DNA of 32,195 nucleotides, from NCBI RefSeq assembly GCF_039536245.1, contig NZ_BAAAYN010000028.1, forward strand, positions 60,381 through 92,575, in the 5' to 3' direction. Every line of letters begins with the position of its first letter. Positions within the stretch are counted from its first letter, which is position 1. The notes below the pieces were generated by a model, which saw only the letters and a list, made by a program, of their open reading frames with translations, did no database searches and was not told where the DNA came from. The translations under genes were made by a program, and so were the position numbers. Below are positions 7,300 through 15,551 of the stretch, piece after piece. This DNA is from Cryptosporangium minutisporangium (lineage in GTDB: Bacteria; Actinomycetota; Actinomycetes; Mycobacteriales; Cryptosporangiaceae).

Positions 7300-8841
7300 A
7301 TGCCCCTCAATTCTTCTACATCGCCGGCACTACCGGAGGACGGCCAGGGCGTCGGCGCCGGCGGGGTGACGCCTGTCAAGACCTCAGCGTCAACTGTCGC
7401 CCCCGCGACCGGCCGCCGCCGCGCGGCGCTGATCGTGCTGTGTTTCGTGCAGTTCATGCTCGTGCTGGACGACACCGTGGTCAACGTGGCGCTGCCCAGC
7501 GTCCGGGACGAACTCGGCTTCAGCGCCGCGGGTCTGGCCTGGGTGGTCAACGCCTACTTCCTCGCCTTCGGTGGGCTGCTGTTGCTGTTCGGCCGCGCAG
7601 CCGACCTGTGGGGGCGCCGACGCGTCTTCCTCAGCGGTGTCGCACTGTTCGGCGCGGCAAGCCTCGCCTGCGGGCTCGCTCAGGAGCCGTGGCAACTCGT
7701 AGCCGGACGGTTCATCCAGGGGGCGGGCGCGGCGATGGCCGGACCCGCCGCGCTCTCACTGATCACACTGTTGTTCCCCGGCGCCGACGAGCGCGCCAAG
7801 GCGCTCAGCATCTGGGGCGGCATCGCCGGTTTGGGCGGCACGATGGGCCTGGTGATCTCCGGCGCTCTGACCCACCTGACGTCGTGGCGCTGGATCTTCC
7901 TGATCAACCTTCCCGTGGCCGTCATCGCCCTTGCCCTGCTCCCGCGGCTGGCCGCCGAGAGCCGCGCCACCCGCCAGACACGCCTGGACCTACCCGGCGC
8001 GGCACTGGGCACCGGCGCCGTGGTGTCTCTGGTCTACGGCTTGCTCCGCGCCGGGGAGTCGGGCTGGGCGCAGGCGGCCGTTGTCGGGCCCCTCGTCCTC
8101 GCCCTCCTCCTCGCCGTCTCGTTCCTTGCGGTCGAGCTGCGCACCGCAGAGCCGCTAGTGCCGTTGTCGTTCCTGGCCTCCCGGATCCGCGCCGTCGCCA
8201 ACGGCGCGACGCTGTTGTTCTCCGCCGCCTTCTATGCGATGGCCTTCCTGCTCATGCTCCAGTTGCAGACCGGGCTCGGGTACGACCCCCTCACGGCAGG
8301 TCTCGCCTACCTGCCCTACGGCGCCGGAATCCTCGCTGGCATGTGGCTCTCCTCCCGAGCGTTGATCAGGCTCGGAATGCGCTGGACCCTCGTCATGTCG
8401 TTCCTGATCAGCTCGGCCGGGCTGCTGCTGCTCTCCGGCGTGGCGCCGAGCGACAGCTACGCATCCGGTGTCCTACCCGGCGTGCTCGTCGCGAGCCTGG
8501 GATGTGGCCTGAGCCTGCCCGCCCTCACCGTCGCCGCGGTCACGGGCACCACCCAGGAGAACGCCGGCCTCGGCTCGGCCGTCCTCAGCTCCGTCCAACA
8601 GATCGGCGGCGCTGTGGGCGTAGCGGTACTGGTCTCCCTCGCCGCCCGCCGCGGCGAGGCCCTCACCGAATCGGCCGGCCCGCTACACGCCGCGACCGAC
8701 GGCTATTCACTCGCGCTCGCTGCCGCCGCCGCACTCCTCGCCTTCGGCGCCGCCCTCATCGCCGTCCTGCTCCGACCCCGCCGCGACAACTCCCTCCCTC
8801 AGCCGCAGCCGCAAGCAGCACAAGACGGCGGACCTGCCTGA
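7300..8841 (+). CDS. DHA2-family MFS drug/proton antiporter (14 TM)
   Basis: This 513-residue transporter has the 14-helix layout of the DHA2 family. Visible signatures are the motif D1-type LVLDDTVVNVALPSVRDELG in helix 1, the motif A region FGRAADLWGRRRVFLSG after helix 2, and motif C-like GTMGLVISGALTHLTSWRWIFLINLP in helix 5. Proteins of this type export drugs, dyes or antibiotics using the proton gradient; the substrate cannot be read. The ATG at 7300 (MPLNSSTSPALPED) is chosen because upstream in-frame codons run into the divergent araC gene. It was probably acquired or kept with the AraC regulator. Confidence 0.9.
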   Translation: MPLNSSTSPALPEDGQGVGAGGVTPVKTSASTVAPATGRRRAALIVLCFVQFMLVLDDTVVNVALPSVRDELGFSAAGLAWVVNAYFLAFGGLLLLFGRAADLWGRRRVFLSGVALFGAASLACGLAQEPWQLVAGRFIQGAGAAMAGPAALSLITLLFPGADERAKALSIWGGIAGLGGTMGLVISGALTHLTSWRWIFLINLPVAVIALALLPRLAAESRATRQTRLDLPGAALGTGAVVSLVYGLLRAGESGWAQAAVVGPLVLALLLAVSFLAVELRTAEPLVPLSFLASRIRAVANGATLLFSAAFYAMAFLLMLQLQTGLGYDPLTAGLAYLPYGAGILAGMWLSSRALIRLGMRWTLVMSFLISSAGLLLLSGVAPSDSYASGVLPGVLVASLGCGLSLPALTVAAVTGTTQENAGLGSAVLSSVQQIGGAVGVAVLVSLAARRGEALTESAGPLHAATDGYSLALAAAAALLAFGAALIAVLLRPRRDNSLPQPQPQAAQDGGPA

Positions 8842-8988
8842 CGGAGCCGTCCGCAACCTCGCCGCGTCGTTCCAACGGTTCCGACGCGAAGGCAGTGGTC
8901 GCGGTCGGTGCAGAGGGCGATCATGCGGAAGGCAGACACTTCGTCAAAGCCCGACGCGCCCTTGTGCAGCCGGTCGGCGGCAATACGC

Positions 8989-9651
8989 TCAGCGCTGATC
9001 AGCGCTGCCCGTGCCCGCCTGACCCGGGCGGCTTTCCGACGGCGCCGCCAGGGCGGTCAGGATCGTGGCGTCGAGGACGTGAGCAGCCTGGTCGGAGGGA
9101 AGGCGACCGGTGTTGACGTCCTCGGCCGCGCCGTGCAGCAGGGTGTAGACCACGGTGACGAGCCAGGTCCGTGGCAGGTCGGTGCGGAAGACGTTCGCTT
9201 CCTGCCCGCGGGCGAGGAGTTGCTCGACCCGGCTCATCGCCGGGTCGTGGTGCGCGCGGAGCCGGGTGGGGCCGAGCTCACGCTGGGCGACCTCGAACAG
9301 CCGCCGGTGGCGGTCGAGGACCTGCCACGACGAGCGCACCAGTCGGCGCAGCGCTTCGTCGGCTGGTCCCTCGTCAGGTGCGCTCTCCTCGACGACCGCG
9401 CCGGACTGGGTCATCGCGTGGTCGAGCACCGCTTCCAGAAGTGCCTCGCGGGACGGGAAGTGGGCGTAGAGCGTGACCCGGCCGACCCCCGCCGCACGGG
9501 CAACCTCACTCATGCTGAACTGCGACTGCTGGCTGAGGCAGGTCATGGCCGCATTCAGGATGGCGACGACGTTGCGCTCGGCGTCGGCGCGGCGCCGGGG
9601 CAGGCCGTCTGGCTGCGTTCCGGCGCCGCGCCGCGAGGTTGAGCTGTCCAC
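8989..9651 (-). CDS. TetR-family regulator of the adjacent MFS operon
   Basis: A TetR-type protein (220 residues) with the helix-turn-helix MSEVARAAGVGRVTLYAHFPSREALLEAVLDHA near residues 47-79 and an all-helical C-terminal domain. It begins with GTG (9649-9651), 21 nt after the MFS stop on the same strand, so pump and regulator form one transcript. Two copies of a matching palindrome lie at the promoter of that transcript (11120-11145 and 11171-11186), consistent with autorepression by this protein. A basic N-terminal extension of ~25 residues precedes the DNA-binding domain. Confidence 0.87.
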   Translation of the reverse strand: MDSSTSRRGAGTQPDGLPRRRADAERNVVAILNAAMTCLSQQSQFSMSEVARAAGVGRVTLYAHFPSREALLEAVLDHAMTQSGAVVEESAPDEGPADEALRRLVRSSWQVLDRHRRLFEVAQRELGPTRLRAHHDPAMSRVEQLLARGQEANVFRTDLPRTWLVTVVYTLLHGAAEDVNTGRLPSDQAAHVLDATILTALAAPSESRPGQAGTGSADQR

Positions 9652-9672
9652 GGTAGGTCAGCCTACGGCCGC

Positions 9673-11106
9673 TCAGTGGACGAACACCGGACCGTCTGTG
9701 GCCGGAGGCCGTCCCGCGGGCACCAGCCAGGCCACCACTACGGCCATGACCGCCGCGATGATCGCGGCGCCGGTGAAAGCGGTGCCGAACCCGCTGATCC
9801 CCGCCCCGGCGAGGCTGCTCGCCGCCAGCGTCGAGACGAAAGCGATGCCCAGAGTGGCGCCCAGCTCGTGACCGGTGTTGATCAGCCCGGAGGTCGTGCC
9901 CGCCTCCGAGGGGTCGACGTGGGCCATGGCCGTGGTGGTTGCGGTGACAAAGACCGCGCCGAGCCCGAGCCCGGAGATCGCAAAACCTGGCAGCAGGGTC
10001 AGCGCGGGGTTGCCTTCGGCCGGGAGCTGCGTCAGCAGTAAGGCGCCGGTCGCAGCGAGCGCAAATCCTGCCGCAGCGGCTGGACGTCCACCGAAGCGGC
10101 CGATGACCCGGACCCCCAGGTGGGTGCCGAGCCCGATCACCACTGCCACCGGCAGGAACAACAGTCCGGTCCGCAAAGGACTCAGCCCGAGTATGTGCTG
10201 CAGATACTGCGAGGACAGGAAGAAGGTGGCCAGCAGCAATCCGGACGCGGCCAGCATCACGAGATTCCCCGCCACGACGGGCCGCCGCGCCAGCAACGTC
10301 CACCGAACCAACGGTGTGGTGACCGCGCGCTCGATTCCGGCGAAGACGGCCAGCAGCAGCAGTCCGGCGGCGAGCGCGAGCAGCGTCCCGAGATCTCCCC
10401 AGCCGGCGTCACCGGCGCGCACCAGTCCGTAGATCAGCGTCGCCACTCCCCCGGTGGCAACCAGTGCACTGGGCACGGCGACTCGGCCGGGCTGCTGCGA
10501 CGGCCCACCGGGGAGCAGCAGCGGCAGCGCAATCGCGACCAGGACACCGACCGGAACGTTAATGAAGAAGACCCACTCCCAGCCGGGCCCGGCGGTGAAC
10601 AGCCCACCCAGCAGCACGCCGATCGCCGCCCCCGCGCCGCCGATCGCGGCCCAGACGCCCAGCGCCCTGTTCCTATCCGGTCCGTGGAACGTGGTGGTCA
10701 CGATCGAGAGCGCCGCAGGCGAGAGCAGCGCGGCGCCGACGCCTTGCGCCGCGCGGGCGCCGATGAGCAGCGTCGCGTCCGTCGCGAGTCCGGAGGCGAG
10801 CGAGGCCAGCGTGAACGCCGCCAGCCCGGCCAGGAAGACCCGGCGCCGGCCGAGCACGTCGGCGAGGCGTCCACCGAGCAACATCAGGGCGCCGAAGCAC
10901 AAGGTGTAGGCGGTGACCACCCAGGTCATGCCGGCCCGCTCGAGGTGCAGTTGGTCGGCGATCACCGGTAGCGCGACGTTCACCACGGTCACGTCGAGGA
11001 TGACCATGAACTGCGCCAGGCACAGCAACACCAGCACCCACCAACGGCGCGGTATCGAGGTGGACGGGTGCGCCGGTGGATGCCCAGGCGCGGTGATGTG
11101 ACTCAT
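9673..11106 (-). CDS. DHA2-family MFS efflux transporter (14 TM)
   Basis: This 477-residue MFS pump has the signatures VILDVTVVNVALPVIADQL in helix 1, GGRLADVLGRRRVFLAGL after helix 2, and a motif C-like helix 5 (GGAGAAIGVLLGGLFTAGPGWEWVFFINVP). It is only a paralogue in type, not a close copy, of the pump at 7300-8841. AGGAGG precedes the ATG. The gene is followed by its TetR gene and is divergent from a hydrolase gene; the shared intergenic region has two TetR-like operators, so pump and hydrolase are probably co-induced by the same compound. Confidence 0.92.
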   Translation of the reverse strand: MSHITAPGHPPAHPSTSIPRRWWVLVLLCLAQFMVILDVTVVNVALPVIADQLHLERAGMTWVVTAYTLCFGALMLLGGRLADVLGRRRVFLAGLAAFTLASLASGLATDATLLIGARAAQGVGAALLSPAALSIVTTTFHGPDRNRALGVWAAIGGAGAAIGVLLGGLFTAGPGWEWVFFINVPVGVLVAIALPLLLPGGPSQQPGRVAVPSALVATGGVATLIYGLVRAGDAGWGDLGTLLALAAGLLLLAVFAGIERAVTTPLVRWTLLARRPVVAGNLVMLAASGLLLATFFLSSQYLQHILGLSPLRTGLLFLPVAVVIGLGTHLGVRVIGRFGGRPAAAAGFALAATGALLLTQLPAEGNPALTLLPGFAISGLGLGAVFVTATTTAMAHVDPSEAGTTSGLINTGHELGATLGIAFVSTLAASSLAGAGISGFGTAFTGAAIIAAVMAVVVAWLVPAGRPPATDGPVFVH

Positions 11107-11119
11107 CGAGAGTGCCTCC

Positions 11120-11145
11120 TAAACCGAACACTGCTGTTCGGTTTA
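11120..11145. promoter_or_regulatory. TetR-type operator 1 (MFS side)
   Basis: A perfect inverted repeat, TAAACCGAACA - CTGC - TGTTCGGTTTA, starts 13 nt upstream of the MFS ATG and overlaps its ribosome-binding region and probable promoter. Its half-site CGAAC-N6-GTTCG recurs in operator 2. Confidence 0.8.
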
Positions 11146-11168
11146 AGGTAACGTCACTTCACAGATAA

Positions 11169-11190
11169 GTCGAACGGTAGTGTTCGGTTT
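11169..11190. promoter_or_regulatory. TetR-type operator 2 (hydrolase side)
   Basis: CGAAC-GGTAGT-GTTCG (11171-11186) repeats the half-sites and spacing of operator 1 and extends on the right with GTTT. The two centres are 46 bp apart. It lies just upstream of the hydrolase ribosome site (GGGAGG, 11193-11198). Confidence 0.72.
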
Positions 11191-11202
11191 CAGGGAGGTG
11201 CC

Positions 11203-12045
11203 ATGGACAGCGAACACGTCGAGGTGGGCTGGGCCGACACGGCGGTCGCTCGGTTTCACTACGCGCGCGCCGGAACTGGCCCGCCGGTGTTACTAGTCCC
11301 CGGGGCCGGCGGCTGGCGGTTCAGCTTCGAAGCACTGATTCCACTCCTCGCGCGGTCGAACACGGTGTACGCCCTCGACCCACCAGGGCAGGGTCTCACC
11401 GAGATCGTCGATCGCTCGTTTCCTTACGGCACCACCGCGGTCGCGTCCTCCATCGGCTCCTTCCTCGACGCGGTCGGCGCGCCGCGAACGGCGATCCTCG
11501 GTCATTCCTGGGGTGGCGGGTTCGCCCTGCGATTCGCTGAACTCCATCCCGACCGAGTCAGCAGGCTCGCGTTGATCGCACCGGGCGGCCTGGACGTGAA
11601 GGACGTGTGGGAGTTCCGCCTCGCCCGCCTCCCGCCATTCGGTGAGCTCGCCGTCCGGATCGGACCGGCCCGCTCGACGCGCCACCTGCTGCGTAAATCC
11701 TTCGCTCACCCCGAGCGGGTGCCGGAGCACCGTGTAGGCGATCTGGTGGACATGCTGCGCTCACCGCAGGACCGGGCGACACGGCTCAGGCAGATGCTGC
11801 GGGTAGAACGATCGGTTCGGTGGACGACCACCGAACAGAATCTTCACCTGGTCACCGTGCCGGTCCTGCTGTTGTGGGGCAGCGAGGATCGGATTCTTCC
11901 GGCCCGGCTCGTCGAGCGATTCACGGCGCGGCTACCGACGGTCGACCCGCATGTGATCAGCGGCGGAGGCCATGCCCTGCACGACGACTGCCCGCACGAG
12001 ACGCTCGCGCTGCTCGCCCCCTTCTTGAAGGCCGACCACGCGTAG
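11203..12045 (+). CDS. Alpha/beta-hydrolase fold protein
   Basis: A 280-residue alpha/beta hydrolase. The catalytic triad is readable: nucleophile elbow GHSWGG, acid in WGSEDRILP, and the His in GGGHALHDD. The oxyanion-hole region is VLLVPGAGGWRFSF and a cap region lies between about residues 130 and 200. The family covers esterases, epoxide hydrolases and C-C hydrolases, and the substrate cannot be assigned. GGGAGG precedes the ATG. The gene diverges from an MFS pump and shares TetR-type operators with it, so it may modify a compound that the pump exports. Confidence 0.88.
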   Translation: MDSEHVEVGWADTAVARFHYARAGTGPPVLLVPGAGGWRFSFEALIPLLARSNTVYALDPPGQGLTEIVDRSFPYGTTAVASSIGSFLDAVGAPRTAILGHSWGGGFALRFAELHPDRVSRLALIAPGGLDVKDVWEFRLARLPPFGELAVRIGPARSTRHLLRKSFAHPERVPEHRVGDLVDMLRSPQDRATRLRQMLRVERSVRWTTTEQNLHLVTVPVLLLWGSEDRILPARLVERFTARLPTVDPHVISGGGHALHDDCPHETLALLAPFLKADHA

Positions 12046-12087
12046 CGCCCACGACCGCCGCGTCCGCCGGCGACGGGTACGTGCCTT

Positions 12088-12093
12088 TATCGT
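12088..12093 (+). promoter_or_regulatory. -10 element, probable leaderless start
   Basis: TATCGT ends 6 nt before the in-frame GTG at 12100. The same spacing is seen before csoR and the MarR gene, which supports a leaderless mRNA starting at 12100. Confidence 0.45.
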
Positions 12094-12099
12094 GTGGGG

Positions 12100-12456
12100 G
12101 TGGCCACGGAGCGAGGGCGCGTTCCAGTGCGTCTCGTGCTGCGCCTCGCGTTGATGCTGAGCATCCTGAGTCTGCAAGGGCTGCACGATCCGCACTCCCA
12201 CCACGTGCACTCCGAGCACCTCCAGGCCGTGGCCGCGTCCGAACACACTGTTCCGACGCACACTGACCCGGTCGCCCCTGACCGGCTCCGCGCCTTGCCC
12301 GCAGCCCTCCACACCACTGGGCATCCCCACACCGAACCAGCGAGCCTGAGCAACATCGATGCAGGCACTACCGGCCGGAACCAGCCACGCCTACCAGCAC
12401 ATACTCACGACACCGCCGCAACCGATCTCACGGCCTTGGGCATAGCCAGAACCTGA
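12100..12456 (+). CDS. Small exported His-rich protein
   Basis: This 118-residue protein has a basic start, a hydrophobic segment (VRLVLRLALMLSILSLQGLH) and a His-rich remainder (HDPHSHHVHSEHLQ, HTTGHPHTE, PAHTHDT). It resembles small actinobacterial DUF6153-type proteins in layout, but the match is weak and no function is known to me. The start is placed at GTG 12100 because a -10 TATCGT lies 6 nt upstream and no ribosome site is visible; GTG 12094 is the alternative. The His content and the neighbouring CutA-like gene suggest metal handling at the cell surface; this is inference. Confidence 0.55.
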   Translation: MATERGRVPVRLVLRLALMLSILSLQGLHDPHSHHVHSEHLQAVAASEHTVPTHTDPVAPDRLRALPAALHTTGHPHTEPASLSNIDAGTTGRNQPRLPAHTHDTAATDLTALGIART

Positions 12457-12581
12457 TGGATCCGACTCACCGGTGAACGCATCGGTGAGTCGCCGGTTAT
12501 CCACCCATCTCTGTGGTGGTCTGCGCCGCTTGCAACATTCGCGGGTTGGCGTCGTCCGCCACCCGCCCGGAAGGCACCGTC

Positions 12582-12926
12582 GTGAGTACTGGTTACTGTC
12601 TGGTCTTGGTCACGACACGTTCCCGTCGCCGCGCTGAGACTCTCGCCCGCTCCGCCGTGGAGTCCCGGCTGGCCGCGCGGGCCCACGCGGCCGGCCCGAA
12701 CCACGGCTTTCAATGGATCGGCAGCGCGGTCGCGCGGGTACGCGAGTGGCAGGTCTGGTGCGCGACAACCGAAGCGCGCTACGACGAGCTCGCGGCGCAC
12801 CTGGCGGCCAACCACGGTGAGCAGCTGGCCGACGTCGTGCGCATCGCCATCGATGCGGCTCCTCCGCAATATCTGCTCTGGCTCAACGCGGAGACGGTGA
12901 GCACGGGACCGCGCACCGGCGAGTGA
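12582..12926 (+). CDS. Divergent CutA1-like protein
   Basis: The 114 residues follow the CutA1 fold pattern: the first strand CLVLVTTRSRRRAETLARSAVESRLAARA, the strand pair HGFQWIGSAVARVREWQVWCATTEARYDEL, the helix AAHLAANHGEQLADVVRIAI, and the terminal APPQYLLWLNAET. CutA1 proteins are small trimeric PII-like proteins linked to divalent metal tolerance and signalling. Two usual signatures are altered: the LAAC-x-N segment has lost its Cys, and the HPYEVPE segment reads NHGEQLAD. GTG 12582 is selected because GGAAGG (12569-12574) lies 7 nt upstream. The changed motifs may mean a different ligand. Confidence 0.7.
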   Translation: MSTGYCLVLVTTRSRRRAETLARSAVESRLAARAHAAGPNHGFQWIGSAVARVREWQVWCATTEARYDELAAHLAANHGEQLADVVRIAIDAAPPQYLLWLNAETVSTGPRTGE

Positions 12927-13209
12927 AAGCCGCAGCGGATCGCTGACAAGGTCTCCGACGGGCAGGCAGGACCACGGTCCGCAGCCATGCCGCGCGCTGC
13001 CGCCGGCACCGGGACTCGCCGGCGGCACGCAGCGTCCTACTTCCGCGCCAGAGCGGGAGTAAGGACGAGCCCACGAACACAGTAACCACGACGACGATCG
13101 CGCGGTGCGTGAAGGGCACCGACGCGACGAGAACAGGAATCCTGTGCCGAACTGCGGCGACTGCGACACGGACGACCATCCCCGCCGTGCCGTCCCACAC
13201 GGCGGGGAC

Positions 13210-13335
13210 GCGACCATGCCCGCGGCGGAGACGAGTAGACCCGTCACCTCAAGGACGCGGGATCCGGCCCGTCCGAGGATGCGGCCGGCTGCATTCGCCC
13301 GATCACATGGCGATGGCGACCGGCAGGAACAACAT
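13210..13335 (-). pseudogene. Remnant of an MFS transporter gene
   Basis: Reading leftward, a piece encoding LFLPVAIAM (about 13305-13335) is followed, after a frame change, by AAGRILGRAGSRVLEVTGLL and VSAAGMV (13212-13292). These resemble consecutive segments of DHA2 pumps; the intact pump at 9673-11106 has LLFLPVAVVIG at the matching place and the DNA around the CCGGCAGGAACAACA motif is nearly shared. No intact frame is left. The rest of 12927-13412 shows no recognisable gene. Confidence 0.45.
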
Positions 13336-13412
13336 GGGGTCGCGTCCGCTGGTCACCTGCGTGCGGCGACCGGCATGATGCCGCTCTCGCGCGCCTCCGA
13401 CCGGAGAATGGC

Positions 13413-14478
13413 TCAGAGCTTCGTCTGGGCCGCCGGGTCAGACTTTGCGTCGCTCGCCGCAGTGGGCGGCGAGGCCGGTGTGCGTATACGCCGACCGACG
13501 AAGACGTAGATCGCGACGCTGATCATGGCCAGGGATCCGATCGACAGGAACATGGCGGGGCCGCCGTACGCGGCGAGGATCAGGCTGCCGAAGTAGGGGC
13601 CGGCGAAGCCACCGAGCTGGGACAGCGTCTGCGCACCGAAGTAGCCCCCGCGCAGGTCGGCGGGTGCGATCCGATTGAGCAGCGCGAACTCCGACGGGAC
13701 GATGAGGACCTCTCCGAGCGTGAGCACCACCATGGCGGCGACGTAATGCGAGACTTCCGTCGAGACGGCGAAGCCCGCCATCCCGGCGAACGTGAGGGCG
13801 CCGCCCACCGGGAGCGCACGGATCGGATCGAGCCGGGACACGTGCCGGGCCAGGATGGCTTGCAGTCCGACGACCGTCACCGCGTTGGTGGTCATCACCG
13901 CGCCGAGCAGCGCGGCGCTGTTCGCCGTGGCGCCGACGAAATGCTGAGGACCGAGATCTTGTTGTGCACGGTTCCAGCAAGACGGCTGCAAACAGCAGCC
14001 AGGGCAGCCGTCGGTCGCTGTCCAATGCTCGGGTAGTGCGCTTCAGCGCGGCGTGCCATGTCGGACGGGCCGGCACGGCTGATGCGTGGTCGCCGGGCGC
14101 AGCCGATGGTAGGGCGGGAGCGGCGACCGTCGCCAGCACGGGCAGATACAGGGTGTAGATACCGGCCGCGACGATGAACGCTGTGCGGTCGCCGGCCAGC
14201 CCTAGGCCAGCATCGAGCAGCGGTCCGATCGCTTATCCCGCGTTGATCGCGAGGTACTGTCCCAGTGCGTCCGACAGCGCGCCGGCGAGGAAACCTCCGG
14301 CGATCGCGAACAGCACCGCGCATCCCAGTAGCAATCCCACCGCGGAGATCGACACCTCCAGCGTGGTCCGCAGGTAGATGGCCAAGAACGGAACAGTGAC
14401 CGAGTTCGCCAGGCTGATCAGGGCCGCTCCCGCAACGAGGACCCTCGCCCGCGCCATTGGTGGGAGATCAGTGATCAA
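13413..14478 (-). pseudogene. MFS transporter gene broken by a stop, a frameshift and a deletion
   Basis: Three minus-strand frame segments belong to one MFS protein. The N-terminal part (VAGAALISLANSVTVPFLAIYL, then GGFLAGALSDALGQ) runs to an in-frame TAA at 14233-14235 inside YLAINAG*AIGPLL, where homologues have a Tyr (INAGYAIGP). The frame then continues to LLFAAVLLEP near 13970, where a one-base shift is needed to reach VGATANSAALLGAVMTTNAV and the C-terminal helices ending at 13413. Between ALSDALGQ and YLAINAG about 50-60 residues expected in this family are absent. The first codon (TTG 14478, or ATG about 14457) overlaps the upstream lipoprotein gene by 4 nt. Confidence 0.8.
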
Positions 14479-14996
14479 CGGGTGGCGTGCTGACCGTGGT
14501 CACTGACTTGGGCGTCGAACCACGCGTGCAACGCCTCACGGAGTTCAGGGTCGCTGGTGGTGTAGGTGATGCGTCCGCCGTCGGCGGTGGGCGCATAAGC
14601 GAGCACTATCCGACCACCGTGTTCCCGGAGGGCTTGCAGGCCGGGCATCTCGGTGCCGTGGATCCGGCCCGGATCGTCGAAGTCTCCGCGCCGGAATCGT
14701 GCCGTCTCTTCTTGCAGGTGCTGCCGGACGAGTCGGACCCGGGTGGCGTCCTGCGGATCGTCAGAGACGACCGTCTGCACGCCGCCACTACCGGTTTTGA
14801 CGAACCGGTGAGTTGTGCGGTCCAGGTCGAAGGGCATGACCGATGCGCCTCGCTCGGCGATCTCGCCTTGCCGAGTCGAAGCCGAGGGTTCTGGTTTGGT
14901 CGAGTCGCTGGTGCAGCCGCCGGCTAACAGGCCGACGCCGACCGCAGTGGACAGCAGGAGGAGCCAGCGAGTGGCTGGGCTGTCACGAGGATTCAT
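14475..14996 (-). CDS. Putative lipoprotein of unknown function
   Basis: A 173-residue protein with a lipoprotein signal (RWLLLLSTAVGVGLLAGGC, lipid Cys at residue 28). The mature part contains MPFDLDRTTHRFVKTGSGGVQTVV, a segment HLQEETARFRRGDFDDPGRIHG, and the end LREALHAWFDAQVSDHGQHA. This pattern belongs to a widespread small bacterial family that is sometimes wrongly named aspartate carbamoyltransferase; its function is not known to me. It lies between the MarR gene (14-nt overlap) and the broken MFS gene (4-nt overlap), so the three form one operon. Confidence 0.75.
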   Translation of the reverse strand: MNPRDSPATRWLLLLSTAVGVGLLAGGCTSDSTKPEPSASTRQGEIAERGASVMPFDLDRTTHRFVKTGSGGVQTVVSDDPQDATRVRLVRQHLQEETARFRRGDFDDPGRIHGTEMPGLQALREHGGRIVLAYAPTADGGRITYTTSDPELREALHAWFDAQVSDHGQHATR

Positions 14997-15420
14997 TGGC
15001 GGCCTCCGCGAGGGTCTGCAGTGCTCGCACGACGGCGGCACGCTGGTCGTCGGGAACGTGGTCGAGCAGAGCGGTGAGTCGGTCGCGGCGCGCGTGGGCT
15101 TGCCGATCCGCGGCGGCGGCACCGGCATCGGTGATTACGAGCAGGACACCGCGGCCATCGTCGTCGGCGGCTTCCCGGGTCGCCCAGCCTCTGCCGACCA
15201 GGTTGGTGACCAGGCGGCTGACGCTGCTCTTCTCCAAGCGCAGCCGGCGCGCCAACTCCACCTGACGGATCCGTCCCTCCCGAGCGATCTCCACCATGGC
15301 GTGCGACTCCGACACCGGAAGCGGCTGCCCGCACGGCGTGCGCTCCGGCTGATGGAGGCCGAAGTTGCGCACGAACCGCATGAGCGCCTGCTGCGCCGCG
15401 TCCACATCCTCAGGCTCCAT
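14983..15420 (-). CDS. MarR-family transcriptional regulator
   Basis: This 145-residue protein has the winged-helix core RQVELARRLRLEKSSVSRLVTNLVGRGWATREAADDDGRGVLLVITDAG, typical of MarR regulators that respond to phenolics, oxidants or drugs. ATG 15418-15420 is favoured because a TACAGT -10 lies exactly 6 nt upstream, a leaderless arrangement; TTG 15435 is possible but would lie within the -10. Two tandem 19-nt repeats cover the promoter, so autorepression is likely. It heads an operon with the lipoprotein and the damaged MFS gene. Confidence 0.87.
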   Translation of the reverse strand: MEPEDVDAAQQALMRFVRNFGLHQPERTPCGQPLPVSESHAMVEIAREGRIRQVELARRLRLEKSSVSRLVTNLVGRGWATREAADDDGRGVLLVITDAGAAAADRQAHARRDRLTALLDHVPDDQRAAVVRALQTLAEAANESS

Positions 15421-15460
15421 GGTTCGACTGTACAACCAGCAGGTTCGACCTTACAACCAG
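15421..15460 (-). promoter_or_regulatory. marR promoter with tandem 19-nt operator repeats
   Basis: GGTTCGACTGTACAACCAG (15421-15439) and GGTTCGACCTTACAACCAG (15442-15460) are direct repeats differing at two positions, with a 21-bp period (two helical turns). Each is also an imperfect palindrome (GGTT...AACC). On the minus strand TTGTAA and TACAGT, separated by 18 nt, form the promoter inside the repeats, 6 nt from the ATG. Confidence 0.7.
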
Positions 15461-15551
15461 ATTGCGGCCTGGCGATGACAACCGCGACGCGACGCAAGAG
15501 CAGCCCGGTCTTCGCGACCGTCCACGCCAGGCCCGGCGTCAAGACGACGCG

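Noticed and set aside
12405-13247. 280-codon minus-strand frame across cutA and the MFS remnant
   Set aside because: Only the VTGLLVSAAGMV piece resembles a protein family; the rest is the shadow of cutA, so it is treated as a pseudogene fragment.
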